Shown: positions 54,113 to 61,445 of the stretch, one piece after another | Numbering within the stretch: position 1 is the first letter of the stretch | How the letters are laid out: each line of letters begins with the position of its first letter | From: Haladaptatus halobius | GTDB taxonomy: Archaea; Halobacteriota; Halobacteria; Halobacteriales; Haladaptataceae | Assembly: GCF_020618475.1 (NCBI RefSeq) | Contig: NZ_CP085335.1 | Location: 1,922,001-1,986,000 of the forward strand | Direction: 5' to 3' | DNA length: 64,000 nt | Translations under genes and position numbers: made by a program | The notes under the pieces: model-generated | Database searches by the model: none | Seen by the model: only the letters and a program-made list of their open reading frames with translations | What the model was told of the DNA's origin: nothing

Positions 54113-55132
54113 ATGACCGAAACAGAACCGGAGACTCAGTCGACGGACGGGAACGAACTGCCAGCGACGACCGAGAGCGCGCCGGAATCGCGCGAGGCCG
54201 GAAATGCGCCAAAATCCGCCGGAGATGAGCTACCGGGGACGCCCGAACCGGAAGAAGACCGTGCAGACCCCTCCGACGCTTTCGGCGTCCTCGGCAACGA
54301 AGTTCGGATGGCCGCACTTCGCGCGCTCGTGGACGCGGAAACCGAGGGGGAGGGTTCTCTCGCGTTCTCGGAACTGTTCGAGGCGACGCCCGCCGACAAC
54401 ACCGCCGGGTTCTCCTACCACCTCCGACAGTTGACCGACCACTTCGTCCGGAAAACGGAGGGCAGATACACCTTGACCTACGCCGGGCGCGAGATCGCGC
54501 GGGCCATCCGCGCCGGAACCTACACCGACAGCGTGGATTTCGGCCCCATCGCGGTGGACGATCCCTGCCCGTTCTGCGGCGAGGAGCGTCTGGAGGCCCG
54601 CGGCGAGGATAACTACGTCGCCGTCGAGTGCGGCGCCTGCGACAGGCCGACGCTCACGCTTCCGTTTCCGCCGGGCGGCCACCGCGCGCACGACCCCGAA
54701 GGATTGCTGACCGCGTTCGATCGCCACCACCGCCACCGCCTCTCGCTCATGGCCGACGGCGTCTGCCCGGAGTGCAGCGCTCCGGCGGAGGCCCACGTGG
54801 ACTATCACGACGCCGACGGGCCGGAAAGTACGCGTCGTCCGCAGGTTCGGTTCGACTGCGACCGCTGCGGCTGTCGGCTTCGCTCGCCCGTGACGCTCGC
54901 GGTGCTCGAACATCCCGAAGTCATCTCGTTCTACCACGACCACGGTGTCGCCATCCGAGAGCGTCCCCTGTGGAACGTCGGCGAGGAGTGGCGAGAACGG
55001 GTGGTGTCGGAAGAACCGTGGTGCGTGAGAGTTTCGACGAAAATCGACGGCGAGGTGCTGGCGCTGTTCGTCGCCGCGAACCTCGAAGTCGTGACGGTAC
55101 GGCGGACGACCGCTTCGGCGTCGGCGTCGTGA
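54113..55132 (+). CDS. Winged-helix transcriptional regulator with zinc-ribbon C-terminus
   Basis: A 339-residue protein. A 50-residue acidic N-terminal tail leads to an ArsR-type winged helix (FGVLGNEVRMAALRAL, FSYHLRQLTDHFVRKTEGRYTLTYAGREIARAI). After that comes a double zinc ribbon with CxxC pairs (CPFCGE, CGACDRP, CPECSAP, CDRCGC). This fused layout is widespread among haloarchaeal regulators. It lies about 30 bp before the 3' end of the proteasome operon, on the opposite strand. Targets unknown. Confidence 0.87.
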   Translation: MTETEPETQSTDGNELPATTESAPESREAGNAPKSAGDELPGTPEPEEDRADPSDAFGVLGNEVRMAALRALVDAETEGEGSLAFSELFEATPADNTAGFSYHLRQLTDHFVRKTEGRYTLTYAGREIARAIRAGTYTDSVDFGPIAVDDPCPFCGEERLEARGEDNYVAVECGACDRPTLTLPFPPGGHRAHDPEGLLTAFDRHHRHRLSLMADGVCPECSAPAEAHVDYHDADGPESTRRPQVRFDCDRCGCRLRSPVTLAVLEHPEVISFYHDHGVAIRERPLWNVGEEWRERVVSEEPWCVRVSTKIDGEVLALFVAANLEVVTVRRTTASASAS

Positions 55133-55164
55133 CGCGAGAAGCGTAGCCCGACGGTTCTGTCGGG

Positions 55165-55911
55165 CTACGCCGCTCCGTCCGCGAGCAGGTCGAGCGAATC
55201 CAACGTCGAGCGACGCTTGTCCGCGTCGAGTTCGCGGTACGTCGGGTCGATTATCGCCACGTCGACTTCTTCGGGCGAGAGCGGCCCGCCCCGCGATTCG
55301 GCGAGCGCGGAAAGGGCGAGTTCGACGCCCGTATCGACCGAGGAGTCGGGATCGTAGTTTCCTTCGAGGTACTCGCGCACGGTGTCGTCGTCCGCGCCGA
55401 TCGCCGTCGCCTGCCACTCGTAGGGCGTGCCCGAAGGGTCGGTTTCGAACAGTCGGGGGCGCGGCTCGTCTGCACCCGACGAATCGACGCCGCCCACGAG
55501 GAGGGCCGCGCCGAACGGGCGCGCGCCGCCCTGCTGCGTGAACTCCTGGACGTGGTCGGTCACGGCCTTCGTGAACGGTTCGACCGCCATCGGTTCGCCG
55601 TAGCGCAGGCGGTCGGTCTGGGCGCGCCGGCGGCCGAAATCCACGAGTTGGCGCGCGTCGGCGACGTGTCCTGCGCTGCCGACGCCGAGGTGGTCGTCTA
55701 TCTTGTGGAGTTTCTCGATGCCCTCAGCTTCGAGCAGGGGCGAGCGCAGGCGCTTGCTCGCGGCCAGCACGACGCCGTCGCGGGCGCGAACGCCCACGTT
55801 GACGCTTCCGCGGCGGACCGCCTCGCGGGCGTACTCGACCTGATAGAGGCGACCGTCGGGCGAGAAGATGTTTGTCCCGCGGTCGTAGGCCTGCTGACGC
55901 TGGCCGTTCAT
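55165..55911 (-). CDS. 20S proteasome alpha-type subunit, divergent
   Basis: A 248-residue alpha subunit starting at MNGQRQQAYDRGTNIFSPDGRLYQVEYA (55911), the gate-forming N-terminus with YDR and the FSPDGRLYQVEYA signature. RARDGVVLAASKR and the GVGSAGHVADARQLVDF segment are conserved. Alpha subunits form the outer rings and bind PAN-type ATPases. It is linked to a beta gene by a 4-bp overlap; such pairing is not the usual haloarchaeal arrangement that I know. It may be a second, specialised 20S core. Confidence 0.9.
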   Translation of the reverse strand: MNGQRQQAYDRGTNIFSPDGRLYQVEYAREAVRRGSVNVGVRARDGVVLAASKRLRSPLLEAEGIEKLHKIDDHLGVGSAGHVADARQLVDFGRRRAQTDRLRYGEPMAVEPFTKAVTDHVQEFTQQGGARPFGAALLVGGVDSSGADEPRPRLFETDPSGTPYEWQATAIGADDDTVREYLEGNYDPDSSVDTGVELALSALAESRGGPLSPEEVDVAIIDPTYRELDADKRRSTLDSLDLLADGAA

Positions 55912-56525
55912 GCCGCCACCTCCCACTCGTCGCCGGTTCGAATCTCGACGCCGTCGCTCGTGACGCTGGCGATCGTGAGTCCGTTTCCGCTCGCCGTGTC
56001 GCGTTCGGCGGCGCTCTCGACGGCTCGCGCCGCGACGCGCCGGGCGGCTTCGGGCGACAGGTCGGGTTCGTACTCGCGTTCGAGGACGCCGTAAGCGAGT
56101 TGCATCCCGCTTCCGCCTGCGACGTAGTCAGCTTCCATGACGCCGCCGCCCGCATCGAGGTCGTAGACGTGCGGGCCGGTCGCATCGACGCCGCCGAGGG
56201 TCGGTTGTGCGACGCGGTACGGCCCGCTCCGGAGGAGGTTCCCGGTGAGCGTCGAGAGCGCGGCCATGTCGATGGCGGCGCCGCGACGCGTCTCGTAGAG
56301 ACCCGTCTCGGCCCGAAGCGTTCGGACGAACGATTGGAGGTCGCCGACGCCGCCGGCGAGCGTTATCGCGGCGGTCGGGTGGACTCGCTGGATTTTTTGG
56401 ACGTTCTTGTTCGTGACGAACCGGCCGCCGCCGATGCTGGCGCGGCGATCCGCGGCGAGCAGAACGCTATCGTCGGTCGTCAGGGCGACCGTGGTCGTCC
56501 CGGTCTTCGTTATCGACTCGGACAT
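55908..56525 (-). CDS. 20S proteasome beta-type subunit, divergent
   Basis: A 205-residue beta subunit with an unusually short propeptide: processing would fall after Gly9, exposing Thr10 (KTG|TTTVALT). The matching catalytic Asp (LLAADRRAS) and Lys (TNKNVQKIQRVHPTAAI) are kept, so it should be active. It begins the operon and its ATGA overlaps the alpha start. Its promoter carries an 18-bp perfect palindrome. It may replace or supplement the main beta subunit. Confidence 0.9.
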   Translation of the reverse strand: MSESITKTGTTTVALTTDDSVLLAADRRASIGGGRFVTNKNVQKIQRVHPTAAITLAGGVGDLQSFVRTLRAETGLYETRRGAAIDMAALSTLTGNLLRSGPYRVAQPTLGGVDATGPHVYDLDAGGGVMEADYVAGGSGMQLAYGVLEREYEPDLSPEAARRVAARAVESAAERDTASGNGLTIASVTSDGVEIRTGDEWEVAA

Positions 56526-56560
56526 AGCGGAGGAGAGGGGTTCCGTTCGGAAAAGTGTTA

Positions 56561-56578
56561 GCTAAAATATATTTTAGC
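56561..56578. promoter_or_regulatory. 18-bp perfect palindrome in the proteasome operon promoter
   Basis: GCTAAAATATATTTTAGC reads identically on both strands and contains a TATATT core, 36-53 nt before the beta-subunit ATG. It also lies just after the stop of the zinc-finger gene at 56584. Best explained as a TATA-overlapping operator; a terminator for the convergent-side gene is unlikely as both run the same way. Confidence 0.55.
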
Positions 56579-56583
56579 GAGTA

Positions 56584-56843
56584 TCAGGAATCGTACCACT
56601 CGACCATTTCGTTCACGTCGCTCGAGAGCGGCTCTTCCACGAGCATTCGGAACACACCCCGCCCAGCGAGCGTCCGGAGGTGCGTGACGAACTCGCGCCA
56701 CTCGGCGGCGCAGTCGGTGTGGAGGTGCCAAACGTACGAGGGCCGGCGCGAACGCGATCGGACTGCGGCTCGACGGTTTCGGCGCACCACGGGCACGTCG
56801 GTCGAGTAGTGGCGACTCCACCTTCGTGTTCTTCGGTTCTCAT
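56584..56843 (-). pseudogene. Small zinc-finger protein with a 1-nt frameshift
   Basis: The frame from ATG 56843 gives MRTEEHEGGVATTRPTCPWC and AETVEPQSDRVRAG with a CxxC pair, then runs into low-complexity sequence. Another frame continues with PSYVWHLHTDCAAEWREFV and THLRTLAGRGVFRMLVEE, which holds a His/Cys pair and ends at 56584. One missing base in the G run at 56740-56742 (plus-strand GGG) would join them into an 86-residue protein. The combined C-x2-C...H-x3-C order makes a zinc site, which supports one gene. Confidence 0.65.
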
Positions 56844-56925
56844 TACGATATTCGGACACGTACAGCGTGTTTCAGTTTGGTTCTTCACTACGCCACGCTT
56901 TACGGCGGAGAGGGTCGGAAGAACG

Positions 56926-57633
56926 TCACGGCGCGAGGTCGCGCATCGCGTCCACCATCGTCTCTTTCTCGCAGTCGGTGACGGCCAGCGAGAAGCCGTC
57001 GAGTTGGGCGAGTTTCGACGCGTGTTCCCAGAGGTCGTCCGGGTCGAGTCCGTGGAGGACGACGGCGTTTGGCGTGGGGTTGACGACGCGCATGGCGACC
57101 AGCGGGGATTCCCCGCGCGTGACGTTCGTGAAGACGAGCGCGCGACTCGTGCTCTGACCGTAGAGGCGATAGAACTCCTCGCTGGAGAGGCGAGTGATGG
57201 CTTCGATGCTGTCGATGACGGTGTGGCCGGTGATGCGCGCCTGCGCCCCCGGCTCGAGTTCGGTCGCGTCGATGGCGTCGTAGAACCGCGATATCGGAAC
57301 GCCGGTCGGGTACTCGCGCAGGTCGCTGACGATGTCGCTGTCGAACCCCGCCGAAAGCACGCGGGCGTACTGGCGAATCCGCCCGCCGCCGCGCTGTTCG
57401 TCGATGTCGAGCAGGGCTTCGACGGTTCGGCGGACGACGCCGATGCCCGGGTTCTCACGCCGCCCACTCTCGTAGTCGGAGATGACCGACGAGGAGACGC
57501 CGAGGTGGTCGGCGAGCGCGGTCTGGGAGACGTCGAAGTCGGTGCGCCACTTGCGCAGGGTCGCCCCGGGGTCGTCGCTCAGGGTGATCTCGCCCGCGAT
57601 CTGCTCGGCGAGCGTCCGGCGCGCGTCTGTCAT
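56926..57633 (-). CDS. Cro/CI-type helix-turn-helix regulator
   Basis: A 235-residue protein starting at MTDARRTLAEQIAGEIT (57633). The HTH at residues about 30-60 (KWRTDFDVSQTALADHLGVSSSVISDYESGRR) is XRE-like. The C-terminal part (SRFYDAIDATELEPGAQARITGHTVIDSIEAITRL, LVFTNVTRGESPLVAMRVVNPTPNAVVLHG) looks like a ligand-binding module shared with archaeal regulators. It lies downstream of the small zinc-finger gene's start and proteasome genes, facing the same way. Target unknown. Confidence 0.87.
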   Translation of the reverse strand: MTDARRTLAEQIAGEITLSDDPGATLRKWRTDFDVSQTALADHLGVSSSVISDYESGRRENPGIGVVRRTVEALLDIDEQRGGGRIRQYARVLSAGFDSDIVSDLREYPTGVPISRFYDAIDATELEPGAQARITGHTVIDSIEAITRLSSEEFYRLYGQSTSRALVFTNVTRGESPLVAMRVVNPTPNAVVLHGLDPDDLWEHASKLAQLDGFSLAVTDCEKETMVDAMRDLAP

Positions 57634-57984
57634 GCCTTCGCGTGTGGCGGTCGAACGGAAAAGCGTATCGAAACTTGAATTCGACACTCGTCGAAGTTCA
57701 CGAGGACTTCCCAGGATAACGCTACGACGAGACAGGAGTCGTCCTGAAAAGGCACGCAGTAACGTTCGGGGAGTTTGTCGCAGCGCTACCGGAAATTTCG
57801 TTTCTCCAACTCGACTTACCCCGATTTCGTCCATCCACTCCGACTAGCAACGACCGAATAAACTCCGTAAGCGCGACCCCACGAACTCCGCCCTCCGAGT
57901 CAATGCGACCCTTCGAAAGTACGCCATCCTTACGGTGTTCGTCAGGGGAAAAGCCATATCTTCGAAGCCAGCGTCCAACTCGTG
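57634..57984. other. 351-bp gap without a gene
   Basis: No convincing frame on either strand. It contains the divergent promoters of the HTH gene and the DUF457-type gene; GACGA/TCGTC short repeats near 57740 are weak. Nothing else recognised. Confidence 0.5.
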
Positions 57985-58596
57985 ATGCCATCGACGGTCG
58001 TTCACGTCGCGGTGGCTGGCTTACTCGCTACGTCACTGCTCGCCGACCACTTCGACGGGCGCGCGGCGTTGGTGGTGATGGCCGTCGCCGCGCTACCGGA
58101 CCTCGACACGCTGGTGGGGTTGTGGGTTCCGGGGGGACATAGGGCTGTGTTGCACACCCTCCTTCTACCGACGGGAATGGGCGTCCTCCTGCTCGCCGAC
58201 CGATTGGAAGGAAACTGGATATGTCGGCGCTGGGGGGAGTACGGCGTCCGAGTCGCGTGGGTCAGTCTCGTCTCGTTGCTCGTCGCGGGCATCGGTCTCG
58301 ACCTATTCACGAACGGCGTGAACGCCCTCTACCCGCTTCACGACCAGTTCTACAGCGTCTCCGGTAAGCTCAGCTTTTCGAACGAGCAGGGATTTGTCCA
58401 GACGTTCGTCGAATCGAAGGCCCGTGGGTCGACGAAGACCACGCACTACCGAACCGGCTTCGACCTCGCGCGCGGCCCCGACCCCAAGCGAAAAGAGCGC
58501 GTGTTTCCCATCGTCCGGAGCGGGCGACAGCTCCTCCTCGGCGCGATGAGCTTCGGCATCCTCGGGTTCCGAGTGTGGGAATCGCGCAAGAAGTAA
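57985..58596 (+). CDS. Metal-dependent hydrolase-like membrane protein (DUF457/YdjM)
   Basis: A 203-residue protein starting at MPSTVVHVAVAGLLATSLLADH (57985); a GTG one codon upstream is possible. His residues in TVVHVAVAG and HRAVLHTLLLPTG and the Asp pair ALPDLDTLVG form the metal site of the YdjM/DUF457 family. Helices span residues 5-50, 65-85 and 95-115, with a hydrophilic C-terminal domain. The family is proposed to hydrolyse phospholipids or other membrane substrates. Monocistronic. Confidence 0.85.
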   Translation: MPSTVVHVAVAGLLATSLLADHFDGRAALVVMAVAALPDLDTLVGLWVPGGHRAVLHTLLLPTGMGVLLLADRLEGNWICRRWGEYGVRVAWVSLVSLLVAGIGLDLFTNGVNALYPLHDQFYSVSGKLSFSNEQGFVQTFVESKARGSTKTTHYRTGFDLARGPDPKRKERVFPIVRSGRQLLLGAMSFGILGFRVWESRKK

Positions 58597-58620
58597 GCAT
58601 CCGTCGCCCCGAGAGGGGGT

Positions 58621-59130
58621 ATGGGGACCGGTGTCACCGAGATACGACCTTACGACGCGGACGACGCGAGCGACGCAAAAGAGCTGTGGAAGTTGAAGCG
58701 CGGCTTCGAACTCGGACTCGGCAATGGAACCGGCGGCGACGAGAAGGCGACGGTGTACGCCGAAAAGCTGACCGACGAGTACCGCGAGGAGTACGGCGAG
58801 TGGGTCGAGCGATGCGTGACTCACGACGAACGCTGCGTCACCGTCGCGGACGCGGGCGACGGACTCGCGGGGTACGTGTTCGTCCTCCCTGACGACTTCG
58901 CGTTCGTCTGGGACGCCGCCGTTCTGAACGAGATCTTCGTTCACCCCGACCACCGCGGAACCGGCGTCGCAGACGAGTTGATGGACGCCGCCGTAGACTT
59001 AGCCCGCGACCAGAACCTCCCGCTCGACAGGCTTGTGCTCGACGTCGACCGAGAAAACGACCGCGCACGGGCATTCTACGACCGGCACGGCTTCGAGCAC
59101 TGGGGCGAGATGGTCGCTCGAAAACTGTGA
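58621..59130 (+). CDS. GNAT N-acetyltransferase
   Basis: A 169-residue acetyltransferase. Acetyl-CoA binding: VLNEIFVHPDHRGTGVADELMDAAVDLARD, with the RGTGVA pyrophosphate loop. VLDVDRENDRARAFYDRHGFE is the C-terminal arm. Likely substrate is a small molecule or protein N-terminus; unknown. It follows the DUF457-type gene by 25 bp. Confidence 0.9.
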   Translation: MGTGVTEIRPYDADDASDAKELWKLKRGFELGLGNGTGGDEKATVYAEKLTDEYREEYGEWVERCVTHDERCVTVADAGDGLAGYVFVLPDDFAFVWDAAVLNEIFVHPDHRGTGVADELMDAAVDLARDQNLPLDRLVLDVDRENDRARAFYDRHGFEHWGEMVARKL

Positions 59131-59324
59131 ATTGGGTGCGAGGAAAATCCGACATCGTGCACCTCGATTGCACGGTGTTCGATAGCATACCGTGTTGATT
59201 ATAAATCGTCCGGATTACGAGCAAAAATCGAGATGTTTATTCGTATCTGAGTTAACTTACCCATAACGCCCGTTCGGGGCCGATTACTCTCCGACGGTTC
59301 TGACGGGACGGCGGTGAGAAAAAC

Positions 59325-59552
59325 ATGTGGCAAGAGTACGTCTTCCTAGCGGGTAGTATCGTCATCATGATTTCGCTCGTTCCGACCATTCGCGACGAAG
59401 AGGCGAAGGTACCGCTCCGAACCAGCGTTCCGTCGGTGCTCGTACTGTTCGTCCAGACATTGGCATTTCTCTCGATGGGTCTGACGTTTTCCGCGGTCGG
59501 AACCGGAATGGGATTCGGTCTCTGGTCGCTCATCGCGACGTACAAGTCGTAA
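59325..59552 (+). CDS. Small three-helix membrane protein (75 aa)
   Basis: Starts MWQEYVFLAGSIVIMISLVP, then a polar loop (TIRDEEAKVPLRTSVPS) and hydrophobic helices VLVLFVQTLAFLSMGLTFSA and GTGMGFGLWSLIATYKS. Function unknown. The ~195 bp before it are non-coding and AT-rich. Confidence 0.7.
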   Translation: MWQEYVFLAGSIVIMISLVPTIRDEEAKVPLRTSVPSVLVLFVQTLAFLSMGLTFSAVGTGMGFGLWSLIATYKS

Positions 59553-59664
59553 TCGTCGGTTGCGACGACCGAATCCGCGGCAATCGACCGTGGCAACGCG
59601 AATCATGTACCATTGATTAACGGTCGAGGATTTCCGCGGCGTTCACCAGCGAGCGGTGAGACAA

Positions 59665-59886
59665 TCATTCGTGCGTGAACACCAACAGTCGGTCGTCCTC
59701 CCGGACGACGCAGAGCCGCATCAACCCGGTCGGTCGAAAGCTGTGTTCTCGCTTCTCTGTCGCCAGCAAGTCCCCGAACGGTTTGTCGCAGGCCGGACAC
59801 ACGACCGAATCGCGGTTCTCAAACAGTTCGGTGTGTCCGGCGTCCTTCTTCAGTTTCAGCCGGTGACGAATCGCGTGGATGTCCAT
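59665..59886 (-). CDS. DUF7385-type small zinc-ribbon-like protein
   Basis: A 73-residue protein starting at MDIHAIRHRLKLKKDAGHTELFENRD (59886); a GTG at 59895 is the alternative. One CPACDKPFGDLL knuckle and a further Cys in RLCVVREDD. The family occurs with archaellum clusters in some haloarchaea, hence the historic name flagella cluster protein; there is no such cluster here. Its start lies 6 bp after the end of the acetyltransferase gene, so it is probably the last gene of that operon. Confidence 0.65.
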   Translation of the reverse strand: MDIHAIRHRLKLKKDAGHTELFENRDSVVCPACDKPFGDLLATEKREHSFRPTGLMRLCVVREDDRLLVFTHE

Positions 59887-59891
59887 CTCGG

Positions 59892-60512
59892 TCACGACTC
59901 GTCGCCCTCGCTGTTAGTCGACTTCCGATCTGTCTTCCACTGTTCGCGGGAGATGGTGTAGCGGTGCGAGTCGAACGTCGTCCCGTCCGGGCGAGTTCCC
60001 GCGTTCCGAATCAGGGCGTCGTGCTGCCCGCCGTGGGCTTCGACGTACTTCTCGATGGCTCTGCGCGACTGTTCGTTGCCGGCTTCGTGGGTCACTGCTA
60101 CCAGTTCCAAATCGAGGCGGTCGAAGGCGAGTTCCATCAGTGCAGTAGCACGTTCGCTGGAGTAGTCGCGCCCCCAGAATCGCTTGCGAAGCCAGATTCC
60201 GAGGTTGCCGGTTCGGCGCTCCCAGTCGACTTTCAAGCCGGTGTTGCCCGCGAACTCGCCAGCACCGTCTTCGCTCTCCTTCGGACGGATGACGTAGCCA
60301 GCGATTTCGCCCGCCTCCCACGCCTCTTCGCTGTCGGTGACGAAATCGAACGTCTCCTTCGGCGTGGCGTGCGGTTCCCACGAGAGATACTCGGTCTCTT
60401 CCTCGATGGCCTCGCGGTGCGAACAGAGCCGATAATATTCGAAGATATCGACGTTCTCGAGGCACATCCGCTCCAACACCAATCGCTTTGTCTCGATGCG
60501 CTCGGGGAACAT
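59892..60512 (-). CDS. GNAT N-acetyltransferase (RimJ type), tandem copy 1
   Basis: A 206-residue RimJ/RimL-type acetyltransferase starting at MFPERIETKRLVLER (60512). It shares long stretches with the next gene: MFPERIET, APKET, DGAGEFAG, LGIWLRKRFWGRDYSSERA, LMELAFDRLDLELV and SRRAIEKYVEAHGGQ. The two are clearly a tandem duplication. It may acetylate ribosomal proteins or an antibiotic-like amine; unknown. The C-terminal region differs most. Confidence 0.9.
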   Translation of the reverse strand: MFPERIETKRLVLERMCLENVDIFEYYRLCSHREAIEEETEYLSWEPHATPKETFDFVTDSEEAWEAGEIAGYVIRPKESEDGAGEFAGNTGLKVDWERRTGNLGIWLRKRFWGRDYSSERATALMELAFDRLDLELVAVTHEAGNEQSRRAIEKYVEAHGGQHDALIRNAGTRPDGTTFDSHRYTISREQWKTDRKSTNSEGDES

Positions 60513-60593
60513 GACTGAGGCGACACGGTGCGGGGATAAAAATTTTCTGACAATTAGGCGACTCGCACCCTGCACCGATTTGGTCGAAGCCGG

Positions 60594-61211
60594 TCAACGT
60601 TCGACGAACGTGACGCTCTCCTTGTGACGTTCCTCCCACTGTTCGCGCGTCACGGTGTAGCGGTGCAGATCGCGCACCTCGTCGTCCATCGGAACCCAAT
60701 TGCGGAGGATACCGTCGTACTGCCCGCCGTGGGCTTCGACGTACTTCTCGATGGCTCTGCGCGATTTCTCGTTGCTGTAGAGATATCCCGCCGAAACGAG
60801 TTCCAAGTCGAGGCGGTCGAAGGCGAGTTTCATGAGTGCTCCCGCTCGTTCGCCGGAGTAGCCGCGTCCCCAGTACGGCTTGCGGAGCCACAGGCCGAAC
60901 AGCGCGGAATGCTCGTCCCACTCAGGATGGAGCCCGGTCACCCCGGCGAACTCGCCCGCCCCGTCCTCTTCCTCGCGGGGAACGACGGCGTATATCGCTC
61001 CATCGCCGTCGACCCAACTCTCCTCCGCGTCGGCGAGCAGGTCGCGCGTTTCTTTCGGTGCGGCGTGTGGTTTCCACGTTAGATGCTCCGTCTCTTCGAG
61101 AACCGTATCGCTGTGGCGCGAGTAGTACGGGTAGAGGGAGAGGGCGTCGAAATGCTCGCGGCAGAAGCGCACGAGTTCGAGTCGCTCCGTCTCGATGCGC
61201 TCGGGGAACAT
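60594..61211 (-). CDS. GNAT N-acetyltransferase (RimJ type), tandem copy 2
   Basis: A 205-residue paralogue of the gene at 59892, starting at MFPERIETERLELV (61211). The acetyl-CoA site is LWLRKPYWGRGYSGERAGALMKLAFDRLDLE. The spacing of about 80 bp between the copies has no gene, and each copy seems to have its own promoter (AT-rich ACATAACGG and ATAAAAATTTT regions). The identity is highest in the middle. Confidence 0.9.
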   Translation of the reverse strand: MFPERIETERLELVRFCREHFDALSLYPYYSRHSDTVLEETEHLTWKPHAAPKETRDLLADAEESWVDGDGAIYAVVPREEEDGAGEFAGVTGLHPEWDEHSALFGLWLRKPYWGRGYSGERAGALMKLAFDRLDLELVSAGYLYSNEKSRRAIEKYVEAHGGQYDGILRNWVPMDDEVRDLHRYTVTREQWEERHKESVTFVER

Positions 61212-61445
61212 AACGGAGATATCACGACGAGCGGACAAAACGATTGGCTTTACGGCCCGACCGAACACCGGTGCGACCCGTTTATCGCGTCACGGGGGTG
61301 TTCTCCGCGTCAGGGCGATCGACTCGGGGGCGAGCGAAGGGTTTGCTTTTCGTGGGCGGTGCGCTACAGCCGAAAGAGGAAGACGAGCTTCGTCCCGGGT
61401 CAGCCTTCGCAACCACTAAACGCACGACCTGCTTAGGAGGTGGTA

